A DNA stretch of 64,000 nt from Methanoculleus sediminis. Its GTDB lineage: Archaea > Halobacteriota > Methanomicrobia > Methanomicrobiales > Methanoculleaceae. A model generated the notes under the pieces. It was given only the letters and a program-made list of their open reading frames with translations. It made no database searches and had not been told where the DNA came from. A program made the translations under genes and the position numbers. The stretch covers positions 853,640 to 917,639 of the forward strand of contig NZ_JXOJ01000002.1 of assembly GCF_001017125.1 (NCBI RefSeq), in the 5' to 3' direction. Of the stretch, positions 35,351 to 43,526 are shown in pieces (positions within the stretch are counted from its first letter, which is position 1; every line of letters starts with the position of its first letter).

Positions 35351-36673
35351 ATGAAAGGAAAAACTGGACTGCGGGCATTCTCCATGCTCCTGGCGGTAAT
35401 GCTGGTGAGCGTGGTTTTGGTGCCGGTAGTGAGTGCTTCAGCCTCCAATAGTGGAGGTGAACAGATGTCTAACAGATCCGTTAGCGAGAAGGCTCTTGTC
35501 CACTTTGGGGATCTGACAGAGATGAGAATTGTTGATGAAAGAGCGGTCAACGTGAAAATTCCCTTTTCGATAAAGAACTACGATTTAGTAGTCTTTGACC
35601 TGCCAAAAATCCGGGAATATCTGCTTCATGGTGATCAACTAACAGTGTACCTAGAAGGGCAGCCTTACACGATGGATCTACAGGAGACGACGATTGATAC
35701 AGAAGCTATTGCTAAAGGGATCCATTCCTTCACCGGCAGTCTCGCTGGTGTTGAAGATAGCCAAGTGCTTCTTACGGTTGGTAACAAAGTTCTGCTGGGC
35801 AGAATTGTTATTGATTACACCGAATATTTCATCGAAAGCACCTCGATGCAAGATTCGAAATCGTCAAGTGCGTTCTTACAATATGTGTACTCATCAAAGG
35901 ATATTGTTCCCGAAGGCGACACGATCCCCATCGACTCCCATCTTCTTTCAACTCATGCAATCGACGAAAAAGCATATGCGCTGAAGAAAATGCTTGAAGA
36001 ACAGGCTGATCCGCGTGCAACTGTCACTGTGAGAGTTCTTGTTGCTACCGATAGCAAATGGATGACAGACGAGCCTGATTGGCAGGATACAGCGGCAGCC
36101 ATCATCCAGTATTGCAATTATGACTTTAACACCCTCGGAGTGAACATCGTGCCCATATATGATACTTCGAAGGCACAGCAGCTCTCCAGCGATCCGCAGA
36201 TTATCAACTCTTCACTCTCAACATTCAAAAAATATTTCCCCGAATCATACCTAAATTCGAAATCCGCGGATCTCGGCTTGTATTTGGGCGGTTATGACTC
36301 CATCGAATTTGAAGGAGTTGGATCCTCAGGGGGCTACGACTTCCCCAGCCTTTGCAGATATGCATGGGCGCAGATGGCAGACGATCCCTCTACCTATGAC
36401 GCTGTGCTCAAAGACAGAGCGGTTGTAACCATGCATGAATTGGGACATGCTTTTGATGCGGCCCATGAATATGCACCCAACCAAACAGAGACCTATAACA
36501 GAGCTTACCAATTTTACGAACATAACAGGTACTATCAGACCGTTATGTGGGGGTGTTTCATGAAAACGGCCTGGCTGCAATTTTCGGCAAACGATGGCTT
36601 TTATGGCGATGCCAACCATGATAACTCGCGGAGAATTACTGAAACGAAGGGTGTTGTCGCATCCTATTGTTAA
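35351..36673 (+). CDS. Secreted metzincin metalloprotease
   Basis: 440 residues. Signal peptide (FSMLLAVMLVSVVLVPVVSAS), propeptide (about 45-205, ALVHFGDLTEM to YVYSSKDIVPEG), then a reprolysin/M12-like catalytic domain from about 225 (VRVLVATDSKWM). Zinc motif HELGHAFDAAH (HExxHxxxxxH) near residue 364. The ATG at 35351 follows GGAGGT; the upstream ATG at 35336 overlaps that site. GC content is clearly lower than in neighbouring genes. Probably cotranscribed with the propeptide-like gene 117 bp downstream. Confidence 0.85.
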   Translation: MKGKTGLRAFSMLLAVMLVSVVLVPVVSASASNSGGEQMSNRSVSEKALVHFGDLTEMRIVDERAVNVKIPFSIKNYDLVVFDLPKIREYLLHGDQLTVYLEGQPYTMDLQETTIDTEAIAKGIHSFTGSLAGVEDSQVLLTVGNKVLLGRIVIDYTEYFIESTSMQDSKSSSAFLQYVYSSKDIVPEGDTIPIDSHLLSTHAIDEKAYALKKMLEEQADPRATVTVRVLVATDSKWMTDEPDWQDTAAAIIQYCNYDFNTLGVNIVPIYDTSKAQQLSSDPQIINSSLSTFKKYFPESYLNSKSADLGLYLGGYDSIEFEGVGSSGGYDFPSLCRYAWAQMADDPSTYDAVLKDRAVVTMHELGHAFDAAHEYAPNQTETYNRAYQFYEHNRYYQTVMWGCFMKTAWLQFSANDGFYGDANHDNSRRITETKGVVASYC

Positions 36674-36790
36674 GGTCGGGGATCAACTTCCCCTGCTGGT
36701 GGTGAGTACAGGTGCCGGCAATAGTTCCCGGAAGGGGTGGAGCGGGCTTGCCCCTCACCCCTCAGAACAGATCGCATGTGGTGTGCTGAA

Positions 36791-37645
36791 ATGATCCAGA
36801 AAAATCCCCTGCTCCCGGCTCTGCTTCTGGTTGCCGTGGCTACGGTGCTGGCGGCAGGTTTTGCGGTTTTCGGACCCGGCACGGAGGTCGCCGATACCAC
36901 AACCCCGCAGGAGCGGGTCCTGGTCCATATCGACTCTTTCACGGAGAAAAGAGACGCCTCGACCCGGGATCCCGGCGATCTCGGGATCCCGTCGTCAGTC
37001 CGGCGCTACGACCTTGTGGTCTACGATACGCAGGCAATCCGGGACCGCCTACTCAGCGGCGAACCGCTGATCGTGTACATCGCCGGGCTGCCCTACACGG
37101 CGGACCTGCAGGAGTCGTTGCACGACCCCGAATCCCGCAGTGCGGGGAGGCACTCCTTCTCCGGCACGCTTGACAGGGGGGGCGCGGCGCTTCTGACCGT
37201 CAGCGACAGCGTTTTTCTCGCCCTGTTCAGGATCGGTGGTGTCGAATATTACGTGGAGAGCACGAAACAGCACGACACCGTATCTCCAGAGAGAGTTCTC
37301 CACTACGTCTACTCTTCCGCCGACGTCGTCCCGGAAGGGCCGCCCGCAATGCTGAGTGGCTACTACCTCATATTGCACAATATCAGCAACGGGAGGGCGG
37401 AATATTACGGGTTCGATCTTCCTGCAAACTGGACCGAGGCCGACTTCCGGAGCGCCGGGTACGATATCGCCCGGCTCACTGATGCCGATTTCGCCGAACT
37501 CCCCACAGTGAACGAGACCCTCCATAGCGGCGGCCTGGAGGTGCCGCTATCCGAAGACGAGGCGGGACGTATCGCAAAGAGTTACCGGGGGAAGATCGTG
37601 GAGTATTGTGGGAGTTACTATCTGATCGACTTCATCGAAAGTTAG
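36791..37645 (+). CDS. Stand-alone metzincin-propeptide-like secreted protein
   Basis: 284 residues. Signal-like N-terminus (ALLLVAVATVLAAGFAVF). Residues 40-200 align with the propeptide of the protease just upstream: VLVHIDSFTEKRD, YDLVVYDTQAIRDRLLSGEPLIVYIAGLPYTADLQE and YVYSSADVVPEG. No catalytic domain follows; instead the ~70-residue module (RLTDADFAELPTV ... VEYCGSYYLIDFIES) ends the protein. GC-rich, unlike the protease. Paralogue of 21920-22732. Possibly inhibits or helps fold the protease. Confidence 0.72.
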   Translation: MIQKNPLLPALLLVAVATVLAAGFAVFGPGTEVADTTTPQERVLVHIDSFTEKRDASTRDPGDLGIPSSVRRYDLVVYDTQAIRDRLLSGEPLIVYIAGLPYTADLQESLHDPESRSAGRHSFSGTLDRGGAALLTVSDSVFLALFRIGGVEYYVESTKQHDTVSPERVLHYVYSSADVVPEGPPAMLSGYYLILHNISNGRAEYYGFDLPANWTEADFRSAGYDIARLTDADFAELPTVNETLHSGGLEVPLSEDEAGRIAKSYRGKIVEYCGSYYLIDFIES

Positions 37646-37718
37646 GCGGCACCGGGGTGAGGCAGGGGATTCCGGTCCCACGCCCCAGGAGCAGGCGTTT
37701 ATGCGACTGAGAGAGAAA

Positions 37719-38192
37719 CTACTCCGGTATAGGGGCGGTTCTCCGCCGGCGCCGCACCGCAAGGTACCAGAGCACAAATGTCACGCCGAGGAGCGCCTCG
37801 CCCGCGTAAAGGAGGAGGGGTTCCCGGACGACGCTTCCTCCCTGGACGGCGAAACCGCGGAGATACGATGTTACGCAGAGCAGTCCGGCTGTCATGGCAA
37901 CCAGGGACGTGCCGAGGATGATGGTGATCCGGTGATCCCTCCCGGGATGAAGGAGCCGGGCGGCTTTTTTCGTCAGGGTGTAGTCCCGCCATTTCCGGGC
38001 GCTCGCGTGGGCCACGAGATCCGCGCTGGCGAGAACGGCAAGGTGCTGGTGGACGGTCGACTTTGCAAGACCGAGTCGATCGGCGAGCTCGCTGACCGTC
38101 ATCGGCCGGGAATCGAGCGCTTTGAGGATCATGACCCGGACGTCGGAGGAGAGAGCGGTGATGTCGTCCCGATCGAGCGCAATTTCTTCCAT
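37719..38192 (-). CDS. ArsR-like winged-helix regulator with C-terminal membrane helices
   Basis: 157 residues from ATG 38192. The winged helix is residues 10-80 (SSDVRVMILKALDSRPMTVSELADRLGLAKSTVHQHL). Two hydrophobic helices follow (IILGTSLVAMTAGLLCVTSYL and LLLYAGEALLGVTFVLWYL), so it is membrane-bound. The frame extends to a GTG at 38324 that overlaps the upstream gene's stop; those 44 residues look non-conserved, but the overlap leaves that start possible. Likely cotranscribed with 38321-39118. Confidence 0.75.
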   Translation of the reverse strand: MEEIALDRDDITALSSDVRVMILKALDSRPMTVSELADRLGLAKSTVHQHLAVLASADLVAHASARKWRDYTLTKKAARLLHPGRDHRITIILGTSLVAMTAGLLCVTSYLRGFAVQGGSVVREPLLLYAGEALLGVTFVLWYLAVRRRRRTAPIPE

Positions 38193-38320
38193 ACCTTGAA
38201 ATCTCTCCGTCAGCGGGCCTGGCCCGAAACGATCAGGTATTCTTCCGCCAGGAGAGAAAAGCATTCCGGAACCCTCCGGGTTCCGGTAAGGCCGAAAAAG
38301 AGGGTATTCGGCGAATCCCG

Positions 38321-39118
38321 TCACACTGTCCGGAGGGTCGGCGGCAGAACAGGTTCAGGTGCATCTTTCCCCGCTACGACGAACGTCGCCGACGCCCGGG
38401 GAAGGCGGGCCCTGTTGTAATCGGGATCGATCGCGTCCCCGCCGGTGAGGGTGGGGCCCGAGACGACGCTGCTCATCTCCCGGAGATCGCAGATGATCGG
38501 CGTGCCGTTCGGGGTCGTGAGGGTATACGGGGCGGCAAGACCGATCGTCAGGTAGAGGAGTTCCTCCGGGCCGGGCCGCGGGAGGTCCGCCGTCACCCGC
38601 ACTTCGCGCCACTCCCCGGCGGCGAGGTCGTCGACGGGCAGCGCAGTCGCGGCGCCGGGGAGGACATCCCCCTCCGGCGACCCGGTGGTGGCGTTCAGGC
38701 TCGCGGTCCCCGTCGTCACGGTAAGGTCGGCATGGGCGCAGTTTTCGCCCGCGAGGTTCCGGACGAAGAAGTCGAGGCTGATCTTGTCGCCCTCGATCGC
38801 GATATCGGGAGTGTACCGGATATCCTCCGGGCGGGCCGGGTCAAGGCTGTAGCGGTCATCGAGGGAGATGGTCCGGTTCCAGGCGGTGGCGTTCCGCAGG
38901 TACCAGGTCTCGGTATCGGCGTCGTAGGTGATGATCGGGCTCTCACAGGGATCGGGATACTCGAACCCCGGCCCGAACGGCAGTATCCAGTCCACCCGCT
39001 TGAGCGGTTCCTGCACATGCTGCTGTCCCGGGGGAAAGGCGGTGAGTATGGCGAGGTTGGCCGCGGCAAGAACGAGAACGACGCCGATACCGAGCCATAC
39101 CCACGTCTTCGAGTGCAT
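38321..39118 (-). CDS. Membrane-anchored extracytoplasmic protein, unknown
   Basis: 265 residues. One N-terminal helix (WVWLGIGVVLVLAAANLAILTAF), then a soluble domain with several N-x-T/S sites and a DLTVTTGTASLNATTG / WREVRVTADLP beta pattern like an Ig-type fold. No family recognised. The gene just downstream encodes a membrane-bound regulator, so the two may form a sensing pair; that is inference. Confidence 0.62.
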   Translation of the reverse strand: MHSKTWVWLGIGVVLVLAAANLAILTAFPPGQQHVQEPLKRVDWILPFGPGFEYPDPCESPIITYDADTETWYLRNATAWNRTISLDDRYSLDPARPEDIRYTPDIAIEGDKISLDFFVRNLAGENCAHADLTVTTGTASLNATTGSPEGDVLPGAATALPVDDLAAGEWREVRVTADLPRPGPEELLYLTIGLAAPYTLTTPNGTPIICDLREMSSVVSGPTLTGGDAIDPDYNRARLPRASATFVVAGKDAPEPVLPPTLRTV

Positions 39119-39144
39119 TGTATCACATTAGGAAAAGAGGTGAT

Positions 39145-39921
39145 TTAGAGGTATGGACTCACCATCAGCACTTCTCCGGTCTGTGCGTCGATGACGACAA
39201 GCCCTCCCTGGAGAACGTGATCCTCCGGCTCGCCTTTCATCGTAATCACCCATGTCAGCGTCTGTACGTCCGGTCGGGTGTACTCAACGGAGGGGTCGGC
39301 CGTTGCATCGGTCACCCGGATTCCCGGGAACTGCCCGGCTGCGATCTTCAGCGCCTCGTCCCGGGAAAGTTTCGGCTCAAGCGGGCATTCGATCTCCCGC
39401 TGGATCCCGATGTACGAGACGATCTCGCCGGTGCTCGGGTTAAGGTTCACGACGACCGTGTTCGGCGTGAGGACACCGCTGATCTCTTCTCTCCAGATGT
39501 ACGAATACTCGCTGCCCGCATCGCCGTGAGAGACCAGGTTCGATCTGGTAAGCTGCATACTCTTCTTCGCAAAGCCGCTGTACTTCTCTTCGGCGTAGGC
39601 CCTTGCCGTTGCTTCGGCTGCGGCCCGATCCAGCCGGACATCGCGGCAATCCTTCCGTGCGGAGTCGAACGTGGCACGTTCGATCACCCCGGTCCGGGCG
39701 TTGACGTAAACCTGTCCGTCTCCGGTACTAAAGACATAGTACCCTCCCAGGTTCAGGCGTTCGGTCTTCTGGTACTGGACGGTTGCGTCGGGTGCGTTAA
39801 GAAAGTCCTGTGCTTTTCCTTTCGCAGTATCCACCCCGATCGGAGCGTTGACACCAGTTGCCGACACGACCGAGACCGCGACGACGAGGCATAGCATTGC
39901 AACAATGTATATCCGTTTCAT
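39145..39921 (-). CDS. Secreted protein with two PepSY-like domains
   Basis: 258 residues. Signal peptide (VAMLCLVVAVSVVSA). Two similar halves end in VYVNARTGVIERAT (about residue 80) and GGLVVIDAQTGEVLMVSPY (about 245); YVN/VVID-x-x-TGE is the PepSY hallmark. A third related VVVNLNPSTGEIVSY lies at about 170. PepSY domains occur in propeptides of secreted proteases and as inhibitors. It is 15 bp downstream of the peptidase-like gene 39937-40629, so it may be that protein's inhibitor or chaperone. Confidence 0.76.
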   Translation of the reverse strand: MKRIYIVAMLCLVVAVSVVSATGVNAPIGVDTAKGKAQDFLNAPDATVQYQKTERLNLGGYYVFSTGDGQVYVNARTGVIERATFDSARKDCRDVRLDRAAAEATARAYAEEKYSGFAKKSMQLTRSNLVSHGDAGSEYSYIWREEISGVLTPNTVVVNLNPSTGEIVSYIGIQREIECPLEPKLSRDEALKIAAGQFPGIRVTDATADPSVEYTRPDVQTLTWVITMKGEPEDHVLQGGLVVIDAQTGEVLMVSPYL

Positions 39922-39936
39922 GATTGAATCATCCCA

Positions 39937-40629
39937 TTAATAGACCCCATAGCGAGCGGGAGTGAGACAACTGGTATAACTGCCGGAGATCTCGTAGGTG
40001 TCCACTCCATGGTAACCGAACGGCCAGTGCAAGTAGCAGTCGTCCTTTGCATTGCTTGCGGCGCTTGCAACGGTCTCCCCGTTTCGCAACCGGTCCCAGA
40101 AGCTCCCGGACCAGCATTTTCCGTTTTCGACCTCGACCTCGCCGTCGAACCCCAGGCAGATATCTGCGCCTTTGTTCATGGTCTGCTGGACAAGGTCGCC
40201 GTTATAGGGGTTGTAATGCGACGAATGGCAGGCGAGATAGACTGCGAGCAGGACGTCCCTGATGTCGGTCCCGTAATCAGATATGTAATACTGGTAGTTT
40301 CCCGGGTAGTGGCCGTCGGTGTCGGCCAGTATCCAGGATTCCGAGGAGAACTTTATTCCACCGCCTTTGTGCGAGTCGTCGTAGTAGAGGCCGTGGCCGT
40401 TGAAGAAGAACACCGCATCCGACCTGAACTGACTGTAAGCCGTCGACGCATGTGCATTCGTGGACGACGAGCTGGAGTAGTATATCGCAGCCTGATCAAC
40501 CCGTGCGTCGTAGGCCGTCGGCGTCGTATCCGAACAGTCATAGTTGTGCGCGGGTGGTGCGGCGCTGACGGCGGCAGGTAGAGCCGCGAGCAGGAGGAGT
40601 GCTGCCAGCATGTAGATCCATGGTTTCAT
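39937..40629 (-). CDS. Secreted putative clan CD cysteine peptidase
   Basis: 230 residues. Signal peptide (LAALLLLAALPAAVSA). The order of motifs fits the caspase/gingipain/CHAT fold: DAVFFFNGHGL (about residue 78, hydrophobic strand then H-G with catalytic His) and DVLLAVYLACHSSH (about 130, strand then A-C with catalytic Cys). It is short for a peptidase of this clan and no family name is certain. The promoter has the operator site at 40717-40734 and TATA TTTATAAG (minus strand, about 40703-40696). Confidence 0.68.
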   Translation of the reverse strand: MKPWIYMLAALLLLAALPAAVSAAPPAHNYDCSDTTPTAYDARVDQAAIYYSSSSSTNAHASTAYSQFRSDAVFFFNGHGLYYDDSHKGGGIKFSSESWILADTDGHYPGNYQYYISDYGTDIRDVLLAVYLACHSSHYNPYNGDLVQQTMNKGADICLGFDGEVEVENGKCWSGSFWDRLRNGETVASAASNAKDDCYLHWPFGYHGVDTYEISGSYTSCLTPARYGVY

Positions 40630-40716
40630 AAGTATCCCTCAAGGAGCGCCCGGGCGTTCCTGCGTCCGGAACTAAACCCGAATTCGAGGGGGAATCTTAT
40701 AAAGCCCGCTGTCGTC

Positions 40717-40734
40717 GTTCGGTTCTGGCCGAAC
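40717..40734. promoter_or_regulatory. Peptidase-regulon operator, site D (minus-strand promoter)
   Basis: GTTCGG-TTCTGG-CCGAAC, 13 bp upstream of the minus-strand TATA TTTATAAG. It serves the putative clan CD peptidase gene. The distance to TATA matches sites A, B and C although the gene is unrelated and lacks the long leader. Confidence 0.74.
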
Positions 40735-40812
40735 AAATCTTAAACCTTGCGATTCAGTTCCGGGCAAGCAGCGGATCTGCGAACTGTCATACTATAGAAA
40801 CATTTTTCCAAG

Positions 40813-40830
40813 ATTCGGAAAAAACCGAAC
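40813..40830. promoter_or_regulatory. Peptidase-regulon operator, site B
   Basis: ATTCGG-AAAAAA-CCGAAC: same arm sequence except one base, same 6-base spacer length but a different spacer sequence, ending 12 bp before TATA (40843-40850). The changed spacer with kept arms argues for protein binding. Confidence 0.75.
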
Positions 40831-40863
40831 GATGCCTGCTGATTTTATATGTTCTAACGACTC

Positions 40864-41035
40864 AGAATCGCATCGGGTGCCGCGTGCGGTACCCGTTTGT
40901 GTGCGGGGGTCGCCCATCCCCGGTTGACGCCCGGATGACGCGCCCCGCAAGCCCGGAGGCAAAGGGAACGTAAGCGTTCTGCGTACTTAAACGTGTGCCT
41001 CTCCTGCCTCCGGGAGTATCTTGGAGGAAAACAAA
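40864..41035 (+). promoter_or_regulatory. Structured conserved 5' leader, copy B
   Basis: Stems: P1 40874-40882 with 40887-40895 (nine pairs, one internal G-U); P2 40902-40908 with 40943-40949 (perfect), enclosing 40915-40919 with 40933-40937; P3 40952-40960 with 41006-41014 (perfect). The 3' arm of P3 (CCTCC) could instead pair with GGAGG at 41023-41027, so P3 and an SD-masking hairpin would exclude each other. Two TGCCTC units in tandem, nine bases apart, occur in all three copies. Confidence 0.7.
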
Positions 41036-42361
41036 ATGGAAAAGATGAAATCCATGCGATCGGTGGCTGTTCTCGCAGTCCTGCTGGTCATGAGCGTGTT
41101 GTTCGCACCTGTCGCCAGCGCTCGGGAAGTCGGCGAAAGCGACACGGTGTACTTCAGCAATCTCCCTCCCTCTGAAGGAGTAAACGCAGTACGCTTCACA
41201 AACCTCCCGCCTGCTCAGGAGTACAAACTTGTGACTGCCAATCCGTTACTCTTCGCTGCTGACGCCGATTCCGGCAAACCGGTGGCAGTGAGTCTGTTGG
41301 GCAAAGAATATCTACTCGATCTCAAATCGGTGCCCGCTCCTATTGCGGAGGACGCTAAATGCATCATGGTCAATGAATCCGGCACTTTTACTACTGGCGT
41401 CCCTCTAATAAAGTGCTATGCCGGGACAGTGTCCGGAGATCCTGAAAGTTATGCTTTCTTTACCGTCGATAATGAGGTGATCCTTGGAACCGTCAGGACC
41501 GGGAATTTATCCTACGTTATCGATCAGGTGGGAATAGTTGAGGCCGGCAGCAAGCGGCAGATTGTGCACGCAATCTATGACGATAGCAGCGTGGCCGACA
41601 TCAAGGAACCGCTTGCGTATGGTGCAGAGGTGCCCCTGAGGCGAGATCTCTCCGAAATCGCTGTGCAGTTACCTGGTGAAGTGCTCGATGTAGAGTCCGG
41701 GATAACCTCCACGACGACTGTGACGCTCATGGCGGCGCACGATTATCAGTTCAGGAACCTCTTTCCAAGTCCGAATACCGAAATGACAAACATGGTTGCT
41801 CAGATTAACACGGCGCTTTCTCCGTCGGATATCGGCGTATCGCTCCAGATAAGTGCTTATTGCGATCTCGGTACTACGTTGGCTGCATACAACCACGAGT
41901 CCCTCCTTAGAGAATTCAGCGCAGAGAATGCGGCACTCCGGGACAGTACGAACAGTGATATTGCAGTTTTATTCACCGGGCGAGACCTCGACAATGAGTA
42001 CATAGGTGCTTCGTACGTGTATGTACCTGACCCTGACGGCGGCTATGCACATGCTCAGATGTGCAGCAGCGGAGGCAGTTATCAGGCTACATTCTCGCAC
42101 CGGTGTATCAACGCCGCACACGAGATCGGACACCTCTTCGGCGCAGGGCACGAAGACTCAACACCACCCTATCCGTCGTATGCAAAAGCATATCATTGGA
42201 CGGAGTGGTTCGTTTATAATCGGTACACAGCTCTCTGGTCAAGTTTCATGGGGAACGACATGTGCCTTGAGTACTCATGCGATACCCGACATGGAGATGC
42301 ATCACACGACAATGCCCGGAGGATCAGTGAGACGAAGGGTGTCGTCGCCGGATACCAGTGA
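41036..42361 (+). CDS. Secreted metzincin metalloprotease
   Basis: 441 residues. Signal peptide (VAVLAVLLVMSVLFAPVASA), a propeptide (about 40-215), then a catalytic domain from about 230 (TVTLMAAHDYQF). Zinc motif HEIGHLFGAGH (HExxHxxGxxH, canonical metzincin with Gly) near residue 362; CLEYSC and C-x-S-x-x-RCINAAHEIGH give possible disulfides. ATG follows TTGGAGGAAA. Lower GC than the surroundings. Same end pattern (DNARRISETKGVVAGY) as the protease at 35351-36673. Confidence 0.87.
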   Translation: MEKMKSMRSVAVLAVLLVMSVLFAPVASAREVGESDTVYFSNLPPSEGVNAVRFTNLPPAQEYKLVTANPLLFAADADSGKPVAVSLLGKEYLLDLKSVPAPIAEDAKCIMVNESGTFTTGVPLIKCYAGTVSGDPESYAFFTVDNEVILGTVRTGNLSYVIDQVGIVEAGSKRQIVHAIYDDSSVADIKEPLAYGAEVPLRRDLSEIAVQLPGEVLDVESGITSTTTVTLMAAHDYQFRNLFPSPNTEMTNMVAQINTALSPSDIGVSLQISAYCDLGTTLAAYNHESLLREFSAENAALRDSTNSDIAVLFTGRDLDNEYIGASYVYVPDPDGGYAHAQMCSSGGSYQATFSHRCINAAHEIGHLFGAGHEDSTPPYPSYAKAYHWTEWFVYNRYTALWSSFMGNDMCLEYSCDTRHGDASHDNARRISETKGVVAGYQ

Positions 42362-42376
42362 TGAGGTGAAACGGAG

Positions 42377-42826
42377 ATGCGGATAGCAGTGGTGATGACG
42401 GTTCTTGCTGTGGTCGGTATTATGATTATGGCCGGTACGGTCATGCTCTGCGGAACAGGACCGGAACAGCAGGGTACTCCGCCCTGCAGTCCACACCTTT
42501 TTCATGTCTTTAACACCGATGATGTGCCGCACGAAGTTAACGTAACGGTGTTTGATGCCAACGCCACTCGCATTCGTGTTCCTGTCTGTACGGAGGTATA
42601 TCGACTTGAGGCGGATGGGGATGTAACATCATTCATCAAGAATGACGGATCGTCCATCAAGAACGACGGGAGGGAGTATCACTTTGAAATTTCGGTCGAC
42701 GGTGAAGATCCGGAGGTCTTTATGTTTTCCATCGCGCGTTGCCACTCTCTTGCAATCTCCGTCCGGACGGAGTGCGATATCCAGGCTCTCATGATTACGA
42801 GCAACTATGCGGTGCCCGCCACGTAA
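42377..42826 (+). CDS. Small secreted protein downstream of metzincin
   Basis: 149 residues. Signal peptide or lipobox-like N-terminus (VVMTVLAVVGIMIMAGTVMLCG). The mature part has a short beta-rich domain (HEVNVTVFDANATRIRVPVCTEVYRL) with four Cys, which suggests disulfides outside the cell. It follows the protease by 15 bp and is probably translated from the same mRNA. No family recognised; a partner or inhibitor role is inference from position. Confidence 0.62.
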   Translation: MRIAVVMTVLAVVGIMIMAGTVMLCGTGPEQQGTPPCSPHLFHVFNTDDVPHEVNVTVFDANATRIRVPVCTEVYRLEADGDVTSFIKNDGSSIKNDGREYHFEISVDGEDPEVFMFSIARCHSLAISVRTECDIQALMITSNYAVPAT

Positions 42827-43234
42827 AGTGGTACCTCAATATCGGGTGAGGTCCCGGACAAATAGTGATTGCTTTGCTGAGGGTTGTCGGGTAACTATTG
42901 CTGAATACCGGTGAAGCTGGAGACTATGATTGTCACGCGGTTGGGGGGGGTGGTTGCGGGGTCCGGGACGCTTCACGTGACCGGGGAAAACTCCGGGTTC
43001 TGACCGACCCGTATCTGGCGATTCGGCTGTGTTCTGACATGTAACTGTACCTCGTCAGTTCAAAACAGACCCATCCGATTGGCAGAATACGATCCACGCC
43101 CCAGCTTCAGTTACCCGGCCTCCTGGGGGGCTAACTCTCAGCGGTCCTTGCCGGGAACAACTGCGACGGTGCCCGGTTCCGTGGGGGAGGTTCGACGAGC
43201 GTGGCAGGGCCGTGACCATTATCCCGGCGCCCGA
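42827..43234. other. Intergenic region upstream of cassette copy C
   Basis: First 400 bp of a 700-bp gap. No gene supported; contains a G8 run near 42945. Cassette homology starts at about 43235 (GGCGGGTCCTGTCTCC). Confidence 0.45.
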
Positions 43235-43295
43235 CGGCGGGTCCTGTCTCCGGGGTGCAGGGGCCATTGTCCTGCTATAAGAAGGTTTATCGTGC

Positions 43296-43313
43296 GTTCG
43301 GTTCCAGCCGAAC
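43296..43313. promoter_or_regulatory. Peptidase-regulon operator, site C
   Basis: GTTCGG-TTCCAG-CCGAAC, identical to site A, ending 12 bp before TATA (43326-43333). A TATA-like GGTTTATCG lies just upstream, as at site A. Confidence 0.75.
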
Positions 43314-43346
43314 GATGGCTGCCGATTTTATATGTTATAACGACTC

Positions 43347-43526
43347 AAAATCGCGTTGGGTGCCGCGTGCGGTACCCGTTTGTGTGCGGGGGTCGCCCAT
43401 CCCCGGTCGACGCCCTGGATGACGCACCCCGCAAGCCCGGAGGCTATTGGGATAGGTGCTCTTTCAGTACTTGATGGTGTGCCTCGTCTGCCTCCGGGAG
43501 CTTGAACAACCCTGGAGGTTGACGAC
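43347..43526 (+). promoter_or_regulatory. Structured conserved 5' leader, copy C
   Basis: Stems: P1 43357-43365 with 43370-43378 (outer U-G in place of the C-G of copy B); P2 43385-43391 with 43427-43433, enclosing 43398-43402 with 43417-43421; P3 43436-43444 with 43490-43498. The interior of P3 is largely different from copies A and B while the stem is unchanged. The ribosome-binding site GGAGG at 43514-43518 can pair with CCTCC of P3. Confidence 0.68.
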
